Below, piece after piece: positions 1 through 6,314 of a stretch of 12,312 nt of DNA. This DNA comes from DASPXY01 sp038227745. GTDB taxonomy: Bacteria; Planctomycetota; Planctomycetia; Gemmatales; Gemmataceae. The first letter of the stretch is position 1, and every line of letters begins with the position of its first letter. The translations under genes and the position numbers were made by a program. The DNA lies in NCBI GenBank assembly GCA_038227745.1, contig JBBRPS010000259.1, positions 1 to 12,312 of the forward strand, read 5' to 3'. The notes beneath the pieces are model-generated. The model did no database searches, was not told where the DNA came from, and saw only the letters and a list, made by a program, of their open reading frames with translations.

Positions 1-51
1 AGCGGGACTTCGAGGGGTGGCTTCGGTTCCACGATGATAATCAGGACTGGT

Positions 52-233
52 TAGAGCGGTTTGCGTTCGGGTGTAGCGGGGAGGCGCTTTGGAGTGCGGC
101 GCTTGGCGCCGCTTTCGGTCTTTCTTTCGTAGTCCCGCGGCCTGGGACGAAGGAAAGAAAGAGGGAAAGCGGCGCCGAGCGCCGCACTCCAAAGCGCCCC
201 CCCCCCCGCTACGCCCGAATGCAAACCGCTCTA
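52..233. repeat. 182-bp palindromic element (long imperfect inverted repeat)
   Basis: The left arm (52-116) begins TAGAGCGGTTTGC and the right arm (about 163-233) ends GCAAACCGCTCTA. The arms are reverse complements along nearly their whole length, and the inner parts (about 119-137 and 143-162) also pair, leaving only a few bases as apex. The right arm holds a run of 11 C (197-207) where the left arm has a GGGGAGG-like stretch. The transcript would fold into one long hairpin. It has no coding capacity for a transposase, so it could be a MITE-like or REP-like interspersed element. Its ends resemble those of the inverted repeat at 6315-6404. Confidence 0.85.
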
Positions 234-665
234 GCCGAGGCCGCACTCTGGGTCGGGACGTCGCTCGCCGGCCCGCTCGCCGTTCACCCCCTGGGCCTTC
301 ACCGCGGTTTCCGAAAGCTCGCCGAGGACCTGCTCGCCCGGGCGCTCGTCCTCGGCCGCGATCAACCGTGTTTGGACCGGGCGGTCGCCCGGCTGATTGC
401 GAAGCGCCGGCCGTCTCACAAGAAGGAGATGAAGGACTCCATGAACCTGGAGCAGAGCCTGGAACTCAGTGCCCGACTCCGGAATGCTGGGTTTTCCCCT
501 TCGCGGGTGTTCGTCAGCTCGAACACGAACGATTTTGCAGAGACCGCGACGAGTTCCCGGCTTCATCCCGACCTGCAGGGGGAGTTCGGGGCGGCCGCAC
601 TGGAATACTTCCCCTCGCTCCGGGCGACGGTCGGATCGCTTCGGGCGAGGGGGCAACTCCCATAG
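219..665 (+). CDS. PIN-domain-like protein, C-terminal part, probably 5'-disrupted
   Basis: The last ~110 residues look like the C-terminal half of a PIN-fold ribonuclease-like protein. KDS (72-74) followed by E78 supplies two of the usual acidic positions. SSNTNDF (100-106) and LHPDL (115-119) resemble the conserved strand and acidic site of PIN families related to DUF4935. The first conserved Asp, expected near the N-terminus of a PIN domain, is absent. The ATG at 219 lies inside the right arm of the palindromic element, and the same frame stays open leftward to the window edge (position 3). The true N-terminus may therefore lie upstream, with the element inserted between the two parts. The natural part seems to begin near the end of the right arm. 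PIN proteins are usually RNases, often toxins, and no antitoxin gene is visible. The family call is from pattern only. Confidence 0.5.
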   Translation: MQTALAEAALWVGTSLAGPLAVHPLGLHRGFRKLAEDLLARALVLGRDQPCLDRAVARLIAKRRPSHKKEMKDSMNLEQSLELSARLRNAGFSPSRVFVSSNTNDFAETATSSRLHPDLQGEFGAAALEYFPSLRATVGSLRARGQLP

Positions 666-666
666 C

Positions 667-695
667 CGCTGCGGGAGGGTGTCCGCCCCGCAGCG
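667..695. terminator. Hairpin after the PIN-like frame, terminator candidate
   Basis: CGCTGCGGG (667-675) and CCCGCAGCG (687-695) form a perfect 9-bp GC-rich stem with an 11-nt loop. It starts 2 nt after the stop codon of the PIN-like frame and lies between that gene and the convergent CHAT gene, where a bidirectional terminator would be expected. Only a short T-containing stretch follows, so it is not a textbook intrinsic terminator. Confidence 0.4.
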
Positions 696-747
696 CTTGC
701 TCTTCGTATCGCCGAGGTTCAACACCAGGGGACGGTGTGGTCGGCCG

Positions 748-1584
748 TCAGTCGGGGTCGCCGATGAGGACGAAGGCCGCCCAGTAATACGGATGCGCGT
801 ACGGCCGCGCCTGCACTCCCGCGCCCGCCGGCGCCGCCGGCACGGCCGGCAGTAGGGGCAGCGCCTTCTGGTCCTTGCTCCGCGCCACGCCCTGCGTCAG
901 ACTCGCCACGCGCTTCGCCGCCTCGTCCTGCGTGAGGTTGCGCAGCCACGCCTTCGCCTCCGCCAGCGCCGCCGCCTTGCCCAGCGGCCCCGCGAGTCCC
1001 TGTCGCTTGCCGAGGAGGTTGTGGTAGAAGCGGTCCATGAGCAACGCCGTGGCGGCGTCGTCCACCTTCCACAGGCTCAGGCACACGCTGCGGCTCCCCG
1101 AGAGCAGTAGCGCCAGCGCGAAGCCCATGACGCCCTCGCCGTGCGCGTACTTGCCCAGGGCGCTCTGGCACGCGGACAGCGTCACCAGTTCGGCTTTCAG
1201 GTCCCAGCTCTGCAGCACCTTCTCGGCCGTCAGGCGTCCGTCGTAGGGGTGCCGCCCGGCCTCGATCTGTTGGAACGGATCGGGCAACCGGTCGCGGGCC
1301 AGGATGACCGCCGAGCGCAGCGGGAAACGGTGGTCGGCGATGCCGTGGGTGGCCAGGTGGACGTAGCGGCATTGCCCGAGCGTGCCGTTGCTCGCCAGCA
1401 CGTCGATAGCCTGTTCGCTGGCCTGGGAATCGATTAGCAGGGTGGTGCGCTCGGGGCCGAAGAGCTTGCGCAGGGCCTCGGCCTCGACGCGAGTGCCCGG
1501 CAGCGGCGACCACTTGCCGTCATCGCCGGGCGCGGACGCCAAGGACTGGTCGATCTGGCGCCGCTTGGCGAGGGCCTCGGGCCG
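748..1584 (-). pseudogene. CHAT-domain (caspase-like) protein, 5'-truncated
   Basis: This frame encodes a recognisable CHAT cysteine-protease domain in C50 (caspase-like) style. It has a boundary motif LPGTRVEAEAL, the catalytic His in HLATHG (His codon 1345-1347), and the catalytic Cys in LSACQSALG (Cys codon 1168-1170). A conserved C-terminal stretch containing GEGVMGFALALLLSG and SLWKVDD follows, then a typical end with YYWAAFVLIGDPD. CHAT proteins usually have hundreds of residues of TPR repeats before the protease; here none is present. The frame stays open to 1878, but the peptide above about 1584 is Pro/Arg/Gly-rich and reads antisense to a different remnant, so I treat it as non-coding. 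No convincing start codon lies at the domain edge. The two catalytic residues remain, but the gene has lost its sensor half. No gasdermin or other substrate gene is visible nearby. Confidence 0.75.
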
Positions 1585-1620
1585 GCATCGACGGGGACCG
1601 CCGGACGGACCTCCCGTGGC

Positions 1621-1853
1621 TGGAAGGTGCAGCAGGAGTTCTTCCGCATGCTGTAGGGCCTGTTCGCAGAGGGGGCGGCGAGGAGGAGCTCCTTGTGGAC
1701 GACCTCGAGCTCGCCGTGAGGGCGCTGATTGGCACCATGCAGTTCCACTTCCTGGACCCCTGCGCCGAGATGGGCCGGGAAGAGCTTTCCGACAAGCTCG
1801 TAGCCCTGCTGGTCCACCTCGCCGTGTCCTCGTCATCGGCCCAGGAAGCCTGA
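1621..1853 (+). pseudogene. Remnant resembling a TetR-family regulator C-terminus (stop plus frameshift)
   Basis: In one + frame, 1621-1653 reads WKVQQEFFRML, then an in-frame TAG (1654-1656), then GLFAEGAA. From about 1680 the sensible frame is the one before it (-1), giving LLVDDLELAVRALIGTMQF and then FLDPCAEMGREELSDKLVAL before a stop at 1851-1853. This amphipathic helical pattern is what I expect of the ligand-binding/dimerisation C-terminus of a TetR/AcrR regulator. No helix-turn-helix part is visible. The piece lies antisense to the Pro/Arg-rich upstream extension of the CHAT frame, which supports truncation of the CHAT gene at about 1584. Family assignment is tentative; that it was once coding is better supported than its name. 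Confidence 0.4.
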
Positions 1854-2053
1854 TCCCTTCTTGCATCATCCTCGCCAAGGCCCCCGAGCCGCCAAGGCCG
1901 CGCGGAAGGAAGATCTGCTTCCGCTGTACGGGATTCGGTCATCAGACTGCGCGCGAAGGTGGATTGCCACTTGCTTCCCGATGTCGTATCCCCCATGTTA
2001 GGAGAGGAGTTTTTCGAGCGATACGAGAAGTCAAGACCAAAATGCAACTGGGC

Positions 2054-2081
2054 TTGTCAGTTCTCCTGTACAGTGTACAAC
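2054..2081 (+). promoter_or_regulatory. Candidate sigma-70-type promoter for the three-gene cassette
   Basis: TTGTCA (2054-2059) and TACAAC (2076-2081) are separated by 16 nt and lie about 43 nt upstream of the first cassette ATG. The -35 matches consensus in 5 of 6 positions and the -10 in 4 of 6. A short direct repeat of TGTACA overlaps the -10 (2068-2080). The surrounding stretch (1854-2123) is less GC-rich than its neighbours and I see no gene in it. Confidence 0.3.
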
Positions 2082-2123
2082 CAACCACGGACGGGCAGTG
2101 AACGCCTGTTAGGGAGGTCAGCC

Positions 2124-2600
2124 ATGCCGCTAAACGGGGACTTGGGTGCGATCAGTTCCACGAGGCTCGGGCACGACCTGCCGTCCGTCGCCTGTCAGGC
2201 GGCGATGGAACTCGATAATCTGATCTTGGGCCGCAACAGCAGTCTTCGCGGCGTGGCTGAACTCTCGAACCGCCTCACGGAGGAGGTTCCGGACGTGCCG
2301 GACCTGAACTCCCCGTTGTCCTTGGTGGACCCCTCGACGGTCGTGGCGCTGCACGGGACCCTCCAGGAGGCTTGCATCACGGGGCCATCGGACAACATCA
2401 CCGACCTCACCCGAAGGGCAGGAGAGATCGTCCAGCGGCTGAAAACGGTGAGCGCCGATCCCCAGGCAGCCCGGTCCGCGGACCTGGAGGGGCTGCGCAA
2501 GCTGAAGGATTTCTGCCTCATCCTTTCGCGGCGTGCCGCCGCCGCGAGTGGGGATCCGGAAGAGGCGAGACCACCGCACCCTTATCGACGTCAGGGCTGA
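2124..2600 (+). CDS. Small helical protein of unknown function, first gene of the cassette
   Basis: This is a 158-residue protein that I do not recognise. The ATG at 2124 is chosen because GGGAGG (2112-2117) sits at ribosome-binding distance upstream. The sequence has no signal peptide or membrane segment. It appears mostly helical: a segment with AMELDNLILGRNSSLRG and AELSNRLTEE, a linker rich in P and D around residues 55-65, then helices containing NITDLTRRAGEIVQRLKTV and LEGLRKLKDFCLILSRRAA. The end is basic and Pro-rich (PPHPYRRQG). No catalytic motif is apparent. Only 3 nt separate its stop from the ATG at 2604 of the metallopeptidase-like gene, so the two are almost certainly co-transcribed and possibly translationally coupled. 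A role as adaptor or regulatory partner would fit, but nothing in the sequence proves it. Confidence 0.7.
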   Translation: MPLNGDLGAISSTRLGHDLPSVACQAAMELDNLILGRNSSLRGVAELSNRLTEEVPDVPDLNSPLSLVDPSTVVALHGTLQEACITGPSDNITDLTRRAGEIVQRLKTVSADPQAARSADLEGLRKLKDFCLILSRRAAAASGDPEEARPPHPYRRQG

Positions 2601-2603
2601 CGA

Positions 2604-2717
2604 ATGTCGTTCCTTGAGGACACAAAAAAGCGGGTCCAGGCGTCCTCGATGAAGCAGCGCATCTGGCCGAGTCCGAATTTCCCTACCCAGGGAGTCGGGT
2701 GGCGCTGGACAAGCTGA
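2604..2717 (+). CDS. Short frame, probable true N-terminus of the metallopeptidase-like protein
   Basis: The ATG at 2604 opens a 37-codon frame beginning MSFLEDTKKRVQAS. Its codons end in G or C without exception from 2631 to 2666, whereas the frame used by the downstream gene has only about half G/C third positions there. In that downstream frame the peptide just after 2645 (LDEAAHLAESEFPYPGSR) joins naturally onto VQAS if one C is restored near 2645. I therefore read this as the N-terminal ~14 residues of the same protein, separated by a one-base loss. A separate leader peptide overlapping the GTG at 2699, or a programmed -1 shift at A AAA AAG (2624-2630), are the alternatives. Confidence 0.5.
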   Translation: MSFLEDTKKRVQASSMKQRIWPSPNFPTQGVGWRWTS

Positions 2718-3580
2718 TTCAGTTTTTCAGCGCGCGCCTCGCCACCCTAAACAGTTTCGACGCCAGCAGCGACCAGGGAGTTGTCCGGCAGACGTGCGCC
2801 CTGGACCTGAAGCACCAGTTCACCTATCTGCCCCTCTTCGGTTTCATCTTGCGATCCACGAACGTCCGCAACGCCTTCGAGGTCTTCCGGCCGCTGCTGC
2901 GGTTGGCCGGGGACATCCGCGAGCCGGGCGTCGCCAAGAACGCCCGGAAGACGGAGCTCGTCCTCTCCTCGGAGTGGGACTACTCGCCGTTCGTCTACCG
3001 CGAGATGCCGGAACTTCCCGGCTTCGTCATGATCGGCATACCGTCCCCGGAGTCGGCTAATCCCCTCCTGGTCCCGCTGGCGGGCCATGAGTTGGGCCAC
3101 TCCATCTGGCGGAAGGACACCCCCTCCCTACAGGCGACATGGGAACCCAGGATTCGGATGGCGGTCATCGCGGAGATCATCGCGCGGTGGGCCGCGTTCC
3201 AGGCCGCGTTCAACCTCACCATGACGCAGGCGCAGTTCCTCACTAACGTGGGGACGATGAGAGCGACGTGGTTCCCCTCACTCAGCCTGGCCCAGCGCCA
3301 GGTCGAGGAGACGTTCTGCGACTTCCTAGGCCTATGTATCTTCGGGTGGTCGTACCTTGAGGCGTTCTCCTACCTCCTTAGCCCGGGCCAGCCGAGCGCA
3401 CGGCCGACGACCTACCCGCCGATGCCCGACCGGATCGACAACCTCATCACGGCTTCTGGGTCGTACGGCGTCACGCCCAGCCCCGGATATCGAGATCGGT
3501 TCAACCCGTCCGCCCCCTCGCCCTGCCCCCGGCTGAGGCGATGCAGCTTGAGATCGCAGACGCCGCACGCCAGCGCTTGA
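2699..3580 (+). CDS. HEXXH metallopeptidase-like protein, core open frame
   Basis: The frame can start at GTG 2699 (293 codons) but likely belongs to a longer gene spanning 2604-3870. The core shows HELGH (residues 130-134 of this frame, His codon at 3086) preceded by the hydrophobic stretch PLLVPLAG. About 70 residues later, EETFCDFLG (203-211) provides a Glu and Asp placed like the third zinc ligand of gluzincin-type metallopeptidases. Other strong patches are LGFILRSTNVRNAFEVF-like (47-63), SSEWDYSPFVYREMP (90-104) and FGWSYLEAFSYLLSPG (215-230). No signal peptide or transmembrane segment is seen, so a cytoplasmic protein is expected. The last ~23 residues (after RDRFNP) are Arg/Ser/Pro-rich and unlike the rest: the natural continuation is the frame of 3541-3870. 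It is the middle gene of the cassette. Substrate unknown; zinc-dependent peptidase activity is inferred from the motif only. Confidence 0.75.
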   Translation: MALDKLIQFFSARLATLNSFDASSDQGVVRQTCALDLKHQFTYLPLFGFILRSTNVRNAFEVFRPLLRLAGDIREPGVAKNARKTELVLSSEWDYSPFVYREMPELPGFVMIGIPSPESANPLLVPLAGHELGHSIWRKDTPSLQATWEPRIRMAVIAEIIARWAAFQAAFNLTMTQAQFLTNVGTMRATWFPSLSLAQRQVEETFCDFLGLCIFGWSYLEAFSYLLSPGQPSARPTTYPPMPDRIDNLITASGSYGVTPSPGYRDRFNPSAPSPCPRLRRCSLRSQTPHASA

Positions 3581-3870
3581 TAACGGACCTGATCGCGGAG
3601 GCCCAGCGGGTGTTCACCGCGTCCGGTGTCACAGCCTGCGCGGACGGCGAGAGGGACCTGATCTACGAACGCTACAAGCTCGTCGTCCCGCGCGAGAAGT
3701 GCAAGTGCATTGCCGACATCCTCAACGCAGCGTGGAAGGCGTACCGGGACAGCACCTTGTGGCAGGACAACCCCCAGATCGCGGAGAAGAAGGATCTGGT
3801 CCTCAAGGAGCTTGTGCTGAAGAACCTTGAACTCTTCGAGATCGAGCAGATCCTGAAGGAACAGCCATGA
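3541..3870 (+). CDS. C-terminal part of the metallopeptidase-like protein (or a separate 109-aa gene)
   Basis: This frame starts with ATG 3541 and overlaps the preceding frame by 40 nt, but its peptide extends sensibly upstream of the ATG (VRPLALPPAEA). That stretch fits directly after RFNP of the preceding frame if one C is restored in the C-rich tract near 3505. It is therefore most simply the C-terminal domain of the same protein, giving about 422 residues in total. The domain is helical, with ADAARQRLITDLIAEAQRVF near its start, the dicysteine-like stretch KCKCIAD (57-63), and a charged coiled tail ending EIEQILKEQP. No known family is recognised. No ribosome-binding site precedes 3541, which argues against an independent gene. 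Its stop overlaps the start of the next gene as ATGA (3867-3870), so translation is coupled to the deaminase-like gene. Confidence 0.6.
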   Translation: MQLEIADAARQRLITDLIAEAQRVFTASGVTACADGERDLIYERYKLVVPREKCKCIADILNAAWKAYRDSTLWQDNPQIAEKKDLVLKELVLKNLELFEIEQILKEQP

Positions 3871-4505
3871 TCCTGAAGTCGGACATCATCGCCAAGCTCC
3901 TGGAGGAAGGCGCACAACCCGGTGCGGACGATCCGCTCGTCATCACACCGAGCCCGTCAGACCTCGCCGAGCTTGCTAAGAGCGGCGCCGCTTCTATCGA
4001 CATCCGGCTCGGAACCTGGTTCACGAACCTGCGCCAGGCGCGGATGCCCCATCTCGCGATCGACGCTCCCGGCGCGCAGCCGCAGCTTACGAAGACCCAC
4101 TACGTGCCGTTCGGGAGCGAGTATTTCCTACACCCGGGCAACTTTGTCCTGAGCGTCACGCTGGAGTGGATTCGCCTTCCGAGGAACCTGGCGGCGTACG
4201 TGATCGGCAAGTCGAGTTGGGGGAGACGCGGCCTTATCATTGCGACGGCGACTGGGGTGCATCCGGGTTTCAAAGGGTGTCTCACGCTTGAGTTGAGCAA
4301 TGTCGGCGAGCTGCCCATCGCGATCAAGCCTGGCATGAACATCTGCCAGCTATTCCTGCACAGGGTGGAGACGGAGAACGACGAGCTGGACAAGAGCCTT
4401 TTCATCGGCCTCCGGCGGCCGACGATCGGAAAGCTCCAACTCGACCCGATCGCGCGGAAGCTGGCGGACGCCTACTCGTCGAAAGCCCCCGCAACGAACC
4501 CTTGA
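3867..4505 (+). CDS. dCTP deaminase / dUTPase-family protein
   Basis: The 212-residue protein follows the bacterial Dcd fold pattern through its whole length: IDIRLGTWF (44-52), YFLHPGNFVLSVTLEWI (86-102), then the active-site region KSSWGRRG (115-122), GVHPGFKGC (130-138) and TLELSNVGELP (140-150), and IKPGMNICQLF (153-163). Against E. coli Dcd, the active-site Ser (S111), Arg (R115) and catalytic Glu (E138) correspond to S116, R120 and E142. The triphosphate-contacting Arg110 is Lys115, and Asp128 is His132. Family members deaminate dCTP to dUTP, hydrolyse dUTP, or do both, controlling dTTP supply; related enzymes also act in phage defence by depleting nucleotides. Which reaction this one performs cannot be told. 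The start is fixed by the ATGA overlap and AAGGA (about 3856-3860) upstream. The 3' end overlaps the convergent kinase frame by 34 nt. Confidence 0.9.
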   Translation: MILKSDIIAKLLEEGAQPGADDPLVITPSPSDLAELAKSGAASIDIRLGTWFTNLRQARMPHLAIDAPGAQPQLTKTHYVPFGSEYFLHPGNFVLSVTLEWIRLPRNLAAYVIGKSSWGRRGLIIATATGVHPGFKGCLTLELSNVGELPIAIKPGMNICQLFLHRVETENDELDKSLFIGLRRPTIGKLQLDPIARKLADAYSSKAPATNP

Positions 4506-6190
4506 AGACGTCCGCAGAAGAACCCGCTCAGTGCGGGGGCGCGGTGAACACGCGCACGACGATCAATAGGATCAGCGGCGCGTCGGCCGCTCAACGGCAT
4601 TCTGGCCTCCCTCGCCATGACGGAGTTCATGGTGTGTTCGCCACCGGCGTCCGCTTCGCGTTGCCGGAGAAGGCTCCGTAATTCTCGTGGCTGCACTTCA
4701 TGGTGAAGGTCAACCCGCCGCTGTGCCGCCTTGCGGACATGAAGAGCCATCGTGAGGTTATCTTCGAGCCTCGTGCGGAAAGGGTGGGAGTTGGCGAAGA
4801 GCTGTCGCCAATCCTTCGGCGACGGTTTAACCAGTGTCCCCGGCCGCTCCGTGGAAGCCGGGTCGCGCCACGGTGCCACGATCGCGAGTTCGAGCAGTGC
4901 CAACCCTGCCACCGCCGCGGCCCAGCGCCTCCAGGCGCGGCCTGGCGGCGCTGGAGCGGGGCCGTCCTGGAAGGGTTCCGTCGGCTGGTTGCCGTGCCCG
5001 AGCGCTGTGAGCGCGTGACCCACCTCGCGGGCCGACCCAGGCCGTGCCTCGGGGTCCTTCGCCAGCAACCGCACGATCAGGTCAGACAGGGCCAGCGGTA
5101 TGGCCGGGTTGAGGTCGTGCGGCGGGGGCGGCTCCTCGTAGCGCACCGCATGCAGCGTCGCTGTCGTGGTCGCCCTGTGGAACGCGGTCCGTCCCGTGCA
5201 GAGTCGGTAGAGCACGCAGCCAAGACTGAACAGGTCGCCGCGGGCGTCCACACGCAACCCCTCGGCCTGCTCGGGGGACATATACGCGGGCGTGCCGACG
5301 ATGGACCCAGGCTGCGTCAGAACCTGGTCCTCGCGCTCCGCGCGGGCCAGGCCGAAGTCGAGGATTCGCACCCGCAGGTGCTCGCCTTCGAGCCACACGT
5401 TGCCGGGCTTGATGTCCCGGTGGATCACGCCGGTGTCGTGCGCCGCCGCCAGCCCTGCCGCCATCTCCCGCCCGATGCGCCAGATCTCCGGCACGGGCAG
5501 CGGCTCGCCCACCGCCCCCGTCGCGCCCTGCTCCTTGAGGTACGCCGCGAGCGACTGCCCTTTCAGCAGCGGCATCGCCAGGTAGGGGACGCCGTTCGCC
5601 TCATCGACCTCGAAGATGGGGACGATATGGTCGTGCTCGACGGCGGCGATGGTCCGGGCCTCGCGCAGGAAGCGCTGCCGGGCGTTCGCGGACCGGGCGA
5701 TCTGCGGCAGCATCGTCTTGAGCGCGACCTTGCGCCCCAGACGGGGATCCTCGGCGACGAAGACGACGCCCATGCCGCCCTCGCCGAGGACGCGCAGGAC
5801 GCGGTAGCGGCCCAGTCGGCCCAGTTCGTCCGGCGACTCCGCCGGCTCCAGAAAGGGATAGCGGGCAGCGGCCACGGACGGGCCGTTCTCCTTGCCGGCG
5901 CCGCCAGTGTCATACTCCCCCGGGTGCGGAAGGGTGTCGCAGGGCCGGAGCCGGCTCAGTCGCTCCGCCAACCCGCGGACTGCCTCGGGCATGGGGGTGG
6001 CGGTCAGGTCCCGCGCGTTGCGGAGCAGCGGCGCCAGGTCATCGGCGAGGGCGCTGTCTCGCAGTCGGGAGGCGCAGGTGTCGCAGTTCTCCAGGTGTTC
6101 CAGGAGCGGCTCCGCGTCGGCAGCGAGCGGCCGGCCGGAGAGCAGGGCGAGGTAGATCTGCACGTCGGGACAGGCCGTGAGCGCGGGCAT
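4472..6190 (-). CDS. Transmembrane Ser/Thr protein kinase with N-terminal zinc-binding motif
   Basis: A 572-residue Hanks-type kinase. The start at ATG 6190 (MPALTACPD) is preferred over upstream rare starts because the conserved N-terminus begins there. C7, H32, C36 and C39 form an HC2-like zinc-binding motif similar to anti-sigma factors. The kinase domain follows: Gly-rich loop GEGGMG (136-141), Lys158, helix-C Glu177, catalytic loop HRDIKPGN (257-264), DFG (278-280), and activation segment GTPAYMSPEQ. All catalytic residues are present. One membrane segment lies near residues 418-440, so the rest would be outside the cytoplasm. That tail is short, and after about residue 490 it is Arg-rich, lacks a domain, and overlaps the deaminase-like gene; the original sensor domain may have been lost or replaced. 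It lies downstream of an ECF sigma gene on the same strand, a common planctomycete pairing in which the kinase may control that sigma factor. Confidence 0.9.
   Translation of the reverse strand: MPALTACPDVQIYLALLSGRPLAADAEPLLEHLENCDTCASRLRDSALADDLAPLLRNARDLTATPMPEAVRGLAERLSRLRPCDTLPHPGEYDTGGAGKENGPSVAAARYPFLEPAESPDELGRLGRYRVLRVLGEGGMGVVFVAEDPRLGRKVALKTMLPQIARSANARQRFLREARTIAAVEHDHIVPIFEVDEANGVPYLAMPLLKGQSLAAYLKEQGATGAVGEPLPVPEIWRIGREMAAGLAAAHDTGVIHRDIKPGNVWLEGEHLRVRILDFGLARAEREDQVLTQPGSIVGTPAYMSPEQAEGLRVDARGDLFSLGCVLYRLCTGRTAFHRATTTATLHAVRYEEPPPPHDLNPAIPLALSDLIVRLLAKDPEARPGSAREVGHALTALGHGNQPTEPFQDGPAPAPPGRAWRRWAAAVAGLALLELAIVAPWRDPASTERPGTLVKPSPKDWRQLFANSHPFRTRLEDNLTMALHVRKAAQRRVDLHHEVQPRELRSLLRQREADAGGEHTMNSVMAREARMPLSGRRAADPIDRRARVHRAPALSGFFCGRLQGFVAGAFDE
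4590..4681 (+). pseudogene. Possible remnant of a ThiF/E1-like protein, frameshifted
   Basis: Positions 4590-4634 read LNGILASLAMTEFMV, which resembles the conserved late helix of ThiF/HesA/E1-like adenylyltransferases. A -1 change of frame near 4635 continues FATGVRFALPEKAP to a TAA at 4679-4681, again like the residues that follow that helix in the family. Upstream (4510-4590) I see no E1 nucleotide-binding motif, so only a scrap is present. It is antisense to the odd C-terminal tail of the kinase frame. The match covers about 30 residues and could be chance. Confidence 0.28.
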
Positions 6191-6314
6191 GGGACACCGC
6201 GTACCGGGGCCGAAAACGGTCGTTGGACCAGCGACCCGGGCGTGAGCGTGCGCTCGGTCTACCAGGCAGTACAACGCCCACCCCGAGAACCTGACGAGAA
6301 AACCTTGGAACGGC

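Noticed and set aside
1..51. Possible coding start of the window: a + frame reading RDFEGWLRFHDDNQDW
   Set aside because: Too short to assign. It may be the end of an upstream gene or the displaced N-terminal part of the PIN-like gene, and the window edge hides the answer.
1584..1878. Upstream extension of the CHAT frame to an ATG at 1878
   Set aside because: The peptide is Pro/Arg/Gly-rich and unlike CHAT or TPR sequence, and the + strand here looks formerly coding.
2068..2080. TGTACAGTGTACA as an operator palindrome before the cassette
   Set aside because: It is a direct repeat of a 6-bp palindrome with a 1-nt gap, too small to claim as an operator; it is mentioned only within the promoter candidate.
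4523..4537. Small hairpin CCCGC-TCAGT-GCGGG after the deaminase-like gene, as a terminator
   Set aside because: The stem is only 5 bp and no T-run follows; such hairpins are frequent in DNA of this composition.
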